NCBI GenBank assembly: GCA_948616425.1
Contig: CAPGBJ010000081.1
Location: forward strand, 1 to 6,866
From: an uncultured Oscillospiraceae bacterium
GTDB taxonomy: Bacteria > Bacillota > Clostridia > Oscillospirales > Oscillospiraceae
Length of the DNA stretch: 6,866 nucleotides
Direction: 5' to 3'
Shown here: positions 5,743 to 6,866 of the stretch, piece by piece
How positions within the stretch are numbered: position 1 is the first letter of the stretch
Layout of the letters: the number at the start of each line of letters is the position of its first letter
The notes under the pieces: model-generated
Told to the model about the DNA's origin: nothing
Database searches by the model: none
What the model saw: only the letters and a program-made list of their open reading frames with translations
Position numbers and translations under genes: made by a program

Positions 5743-6866
5743 ATGAAGAAATTTCTTGCAGCCCTGTTAGCCACTGCCATGACCCTGTCTCTGGTCGCCT
5801 GCGGCAATGGCGGCGACAAATCCAAAGATCCTACCGGTAGCGGTTCCGTCCCGCCCGCCCCTTCCGGTGACAAGATCGCCATCAACGTGATCGCCGCCGA
5901 GTACGGCCAGAATACCAAAGATTGGTGGGCCAATTTCCAGAGCGAGTTTAACGGCAGCCATGACAATATCGACCTGACCGTGGAGGTTGTCTCCTGGAAC
6001 GACATCTACACTGTGGTCAACACCCGTTTGGGCGGCAATGCGGCGCCCGATATCCTGAACATCGACGTGTTCGCCGACTATCAGGCCGACGACCTGCTTC
6101 TCCCCGCCACTGAGTACGTCTCCCAGGAGACCTACGACAAGCTGTACCCCGCTTTCCTGGAGCAGTCTGTGGTAGACGGCACTGTATGGGCCATCCCTGA
6201 TCTGGCCTCCGCCCGCGCTATGTACTACAACAAGGACATCCTGGATGCAGCCGGTGTGGAAGTTCCCACCACTTGGGATGAACTGCGGGAAGCCTGCAAA
6301 AAGATTAAGGAGTATGACTCCAGCATCTACCCCTGGGGCATCGACATGACCACCGACGAGGGCCAGGCGGCTTTTGCTTACTACATCTGGAACAATGGCG
6401 GCGACTTTGTAGACGCCGATGGCAACTGGACCCTGAACAGTGACGCCAACGTGGAGGCCATTGAATACGCGATCAGCCTGGTGAAGGACGGCTATACCAA
6501 CTCCGATCCCGCCAACGAGACCCGCTACAACCTGCAGGACCTCTTCGGCGCCGGTAAGCTGGCTATGGTCATCGGCCCCAACTCCATCCCCACCTACATC
6601 GCTGACAACTACGCCAAGGCCAACACCCCGGAGGAAGAGCAGATCAACTTCGCCTTTACCTCCATTCCCACCAATGGCGGCAACCCCTCCGTCTCTGCCG
6701 GCGTTATGGACCGCTTTATGTGCTTCGACAACGACCACTCCCCCGAGAAGCTGGAGGCCATCAAGGAGTTCTTCGACTTCTTCTATGAGGACTCCCGGTA
6801 CTCCGAGTGGGTGCTGATGGAGGGCTTCCTGCCTGCCACCAAGGCCGGCGGCGAGATCGTGGCTAA
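5743..6866 (+). CDS. Sugar ABC transporter solute-binding lipoprotein (3' end outside window)
   Basis: Extracellular solute-binding protein family 1, the capture subunit of a carbohydrate ABC importer, anchored to the outer face of the cytoplasmic membrane. 374 codons are visible of a usual 420-450. The N-terminus is a lipoprotein signal peptide: MKK, a hydrophobic core, and a lipobox LVAC with C20 as the lipidated Cys, then a Gly/Ser/Pro-rich linker to about residue 43. Family-typical segments include the APDILNID strand, MYYNKDILDAAGVEVPTTWDEL, WGIDMTTDEG and a late GFLPATKAGG segment. The ATG at 5743 has AAGGAG 7 nt upstream; an in-frame ATG two codons earlier is too close to that site. 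It has its own promoter region after the regulator's terminator, and permease genes are expected downstream. Given the kinase and epimerase nearby, the ligand may be lacto-N-biose/galacto-N-biose or another HexNAc glycan, but this is inference. Confidence 0.92.
   Translation, partial: MKKFLAALLATAMTLSLVACGNGGDKSKDPTGSGSVPPAPSGDKIAINVIAAEYGQNTKDWWANFQSEFNGSHDNIDLTVEVVSWNDIYTVVNTRLGGNAAPDILNIDVFADYQADDLLLPATEYVSQETYDKLYPAFLEQSVVDGTVWAIPDLASARAMYYNKDILDAAGVEVPTTWDELREACKKIKEYDSSIYPWGIDMTTDEGQAAFAYYIWNNGGDFVDADGNWTLNSDANVEAIEYAISLVKDGYTNSDPANETRYNLQDLFGAGKLAMVIGPNSIPTYIADNYAKANTPEEEQINFAFTSIPTNGGNPSVSAGVMDRFMCFDNDHSPEKLEAIKEFFDFFYEDSRYSEWVLMEGFLPATKAGGEIVA

Noticed and set aside
5767..6738. 323-codon open frame on the minus strand opposite the binding-protein gene
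   Set aside because: The Gly/Val-rich translation is typical of an antisense shadow, while the plus strand encodes a full lipoprotein signal and SBP motifs.

Overview
The window suggests a gut-type, GC-rich anaerobic Firmicute (Clostridia, probably an Oscillospiraceae-like lineage). The coding sequence is strongly GC-biased, Shine-Dalgarno sequences are strong AGGAGG types, intergenic regions are AT-rich, and the solute-binding lipoprotein has a Clostridia-type N-terminus. The taxonomy is inferred from style and gene content, not from a search.

Layout: positions 1-1088 hold the 5' part of a minus-strand neurotransmitter:sodium symporter (NSS/SNF family), cut off by the window edge. A divergent, AT-rich intergenic region (1089-1464) carries a plausible sigma-70 promoter for each direction and several inverted repeats. 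From 1465 to 4575 lies a tight plus-strand operon: galE (UDP-sugar 4-epimerase), a roughly 300-residue sugar-phosphate nucleotidyltransferase, and nahK (N-acetylhexosamine 1-kinase). Next come a pair of adjacent perfect palindromes (4592-4638) and an AraC-type regulator with a PocR-like sensory domain. A hairpin terminator and a complex promoter/leader (5512-5742) separate the regulator from a sugar ABC-transporter solute-binding lipoprotein that runs off the right edge.

How it works together (inference from family knowledge): the kinase converts GlcNAc or GalNAc to the 1-phosphate, the nucleotidyltransferase would activate it to the UDP sugar, and GalE would interconvert UDP-GalNAc and UDP-GlcNAc. 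GalE has Cys at the gatekeeper position that is Cys in human GALE and Tyr in E. coli, so it is predicted to accept N-acetylated UDP sugars. This is the core of the lacto-N-biose/galacto-N-biose (lnp) route known from bifidobacteria. The phosphorylase (GH112) and transporter permeases are not visible and could lie downstream of the binding protein. The PocR/AraC protein is the likely local regulator. A TCGTACGA-containing element occurs twice upstream of the binding-protein gene, and a variant occurs once upstream of galE, which suggests co-regulation of the two transcription units.

No mobile element, CRISPR array, tRNA or rRNA was seen. The most interesting unexplained structures are the tandem palindromes before the regulator (with its unclear start codon), the shared CGTACGATTTT element, and two mutually exclusive hairpins in the binding-protein leader.
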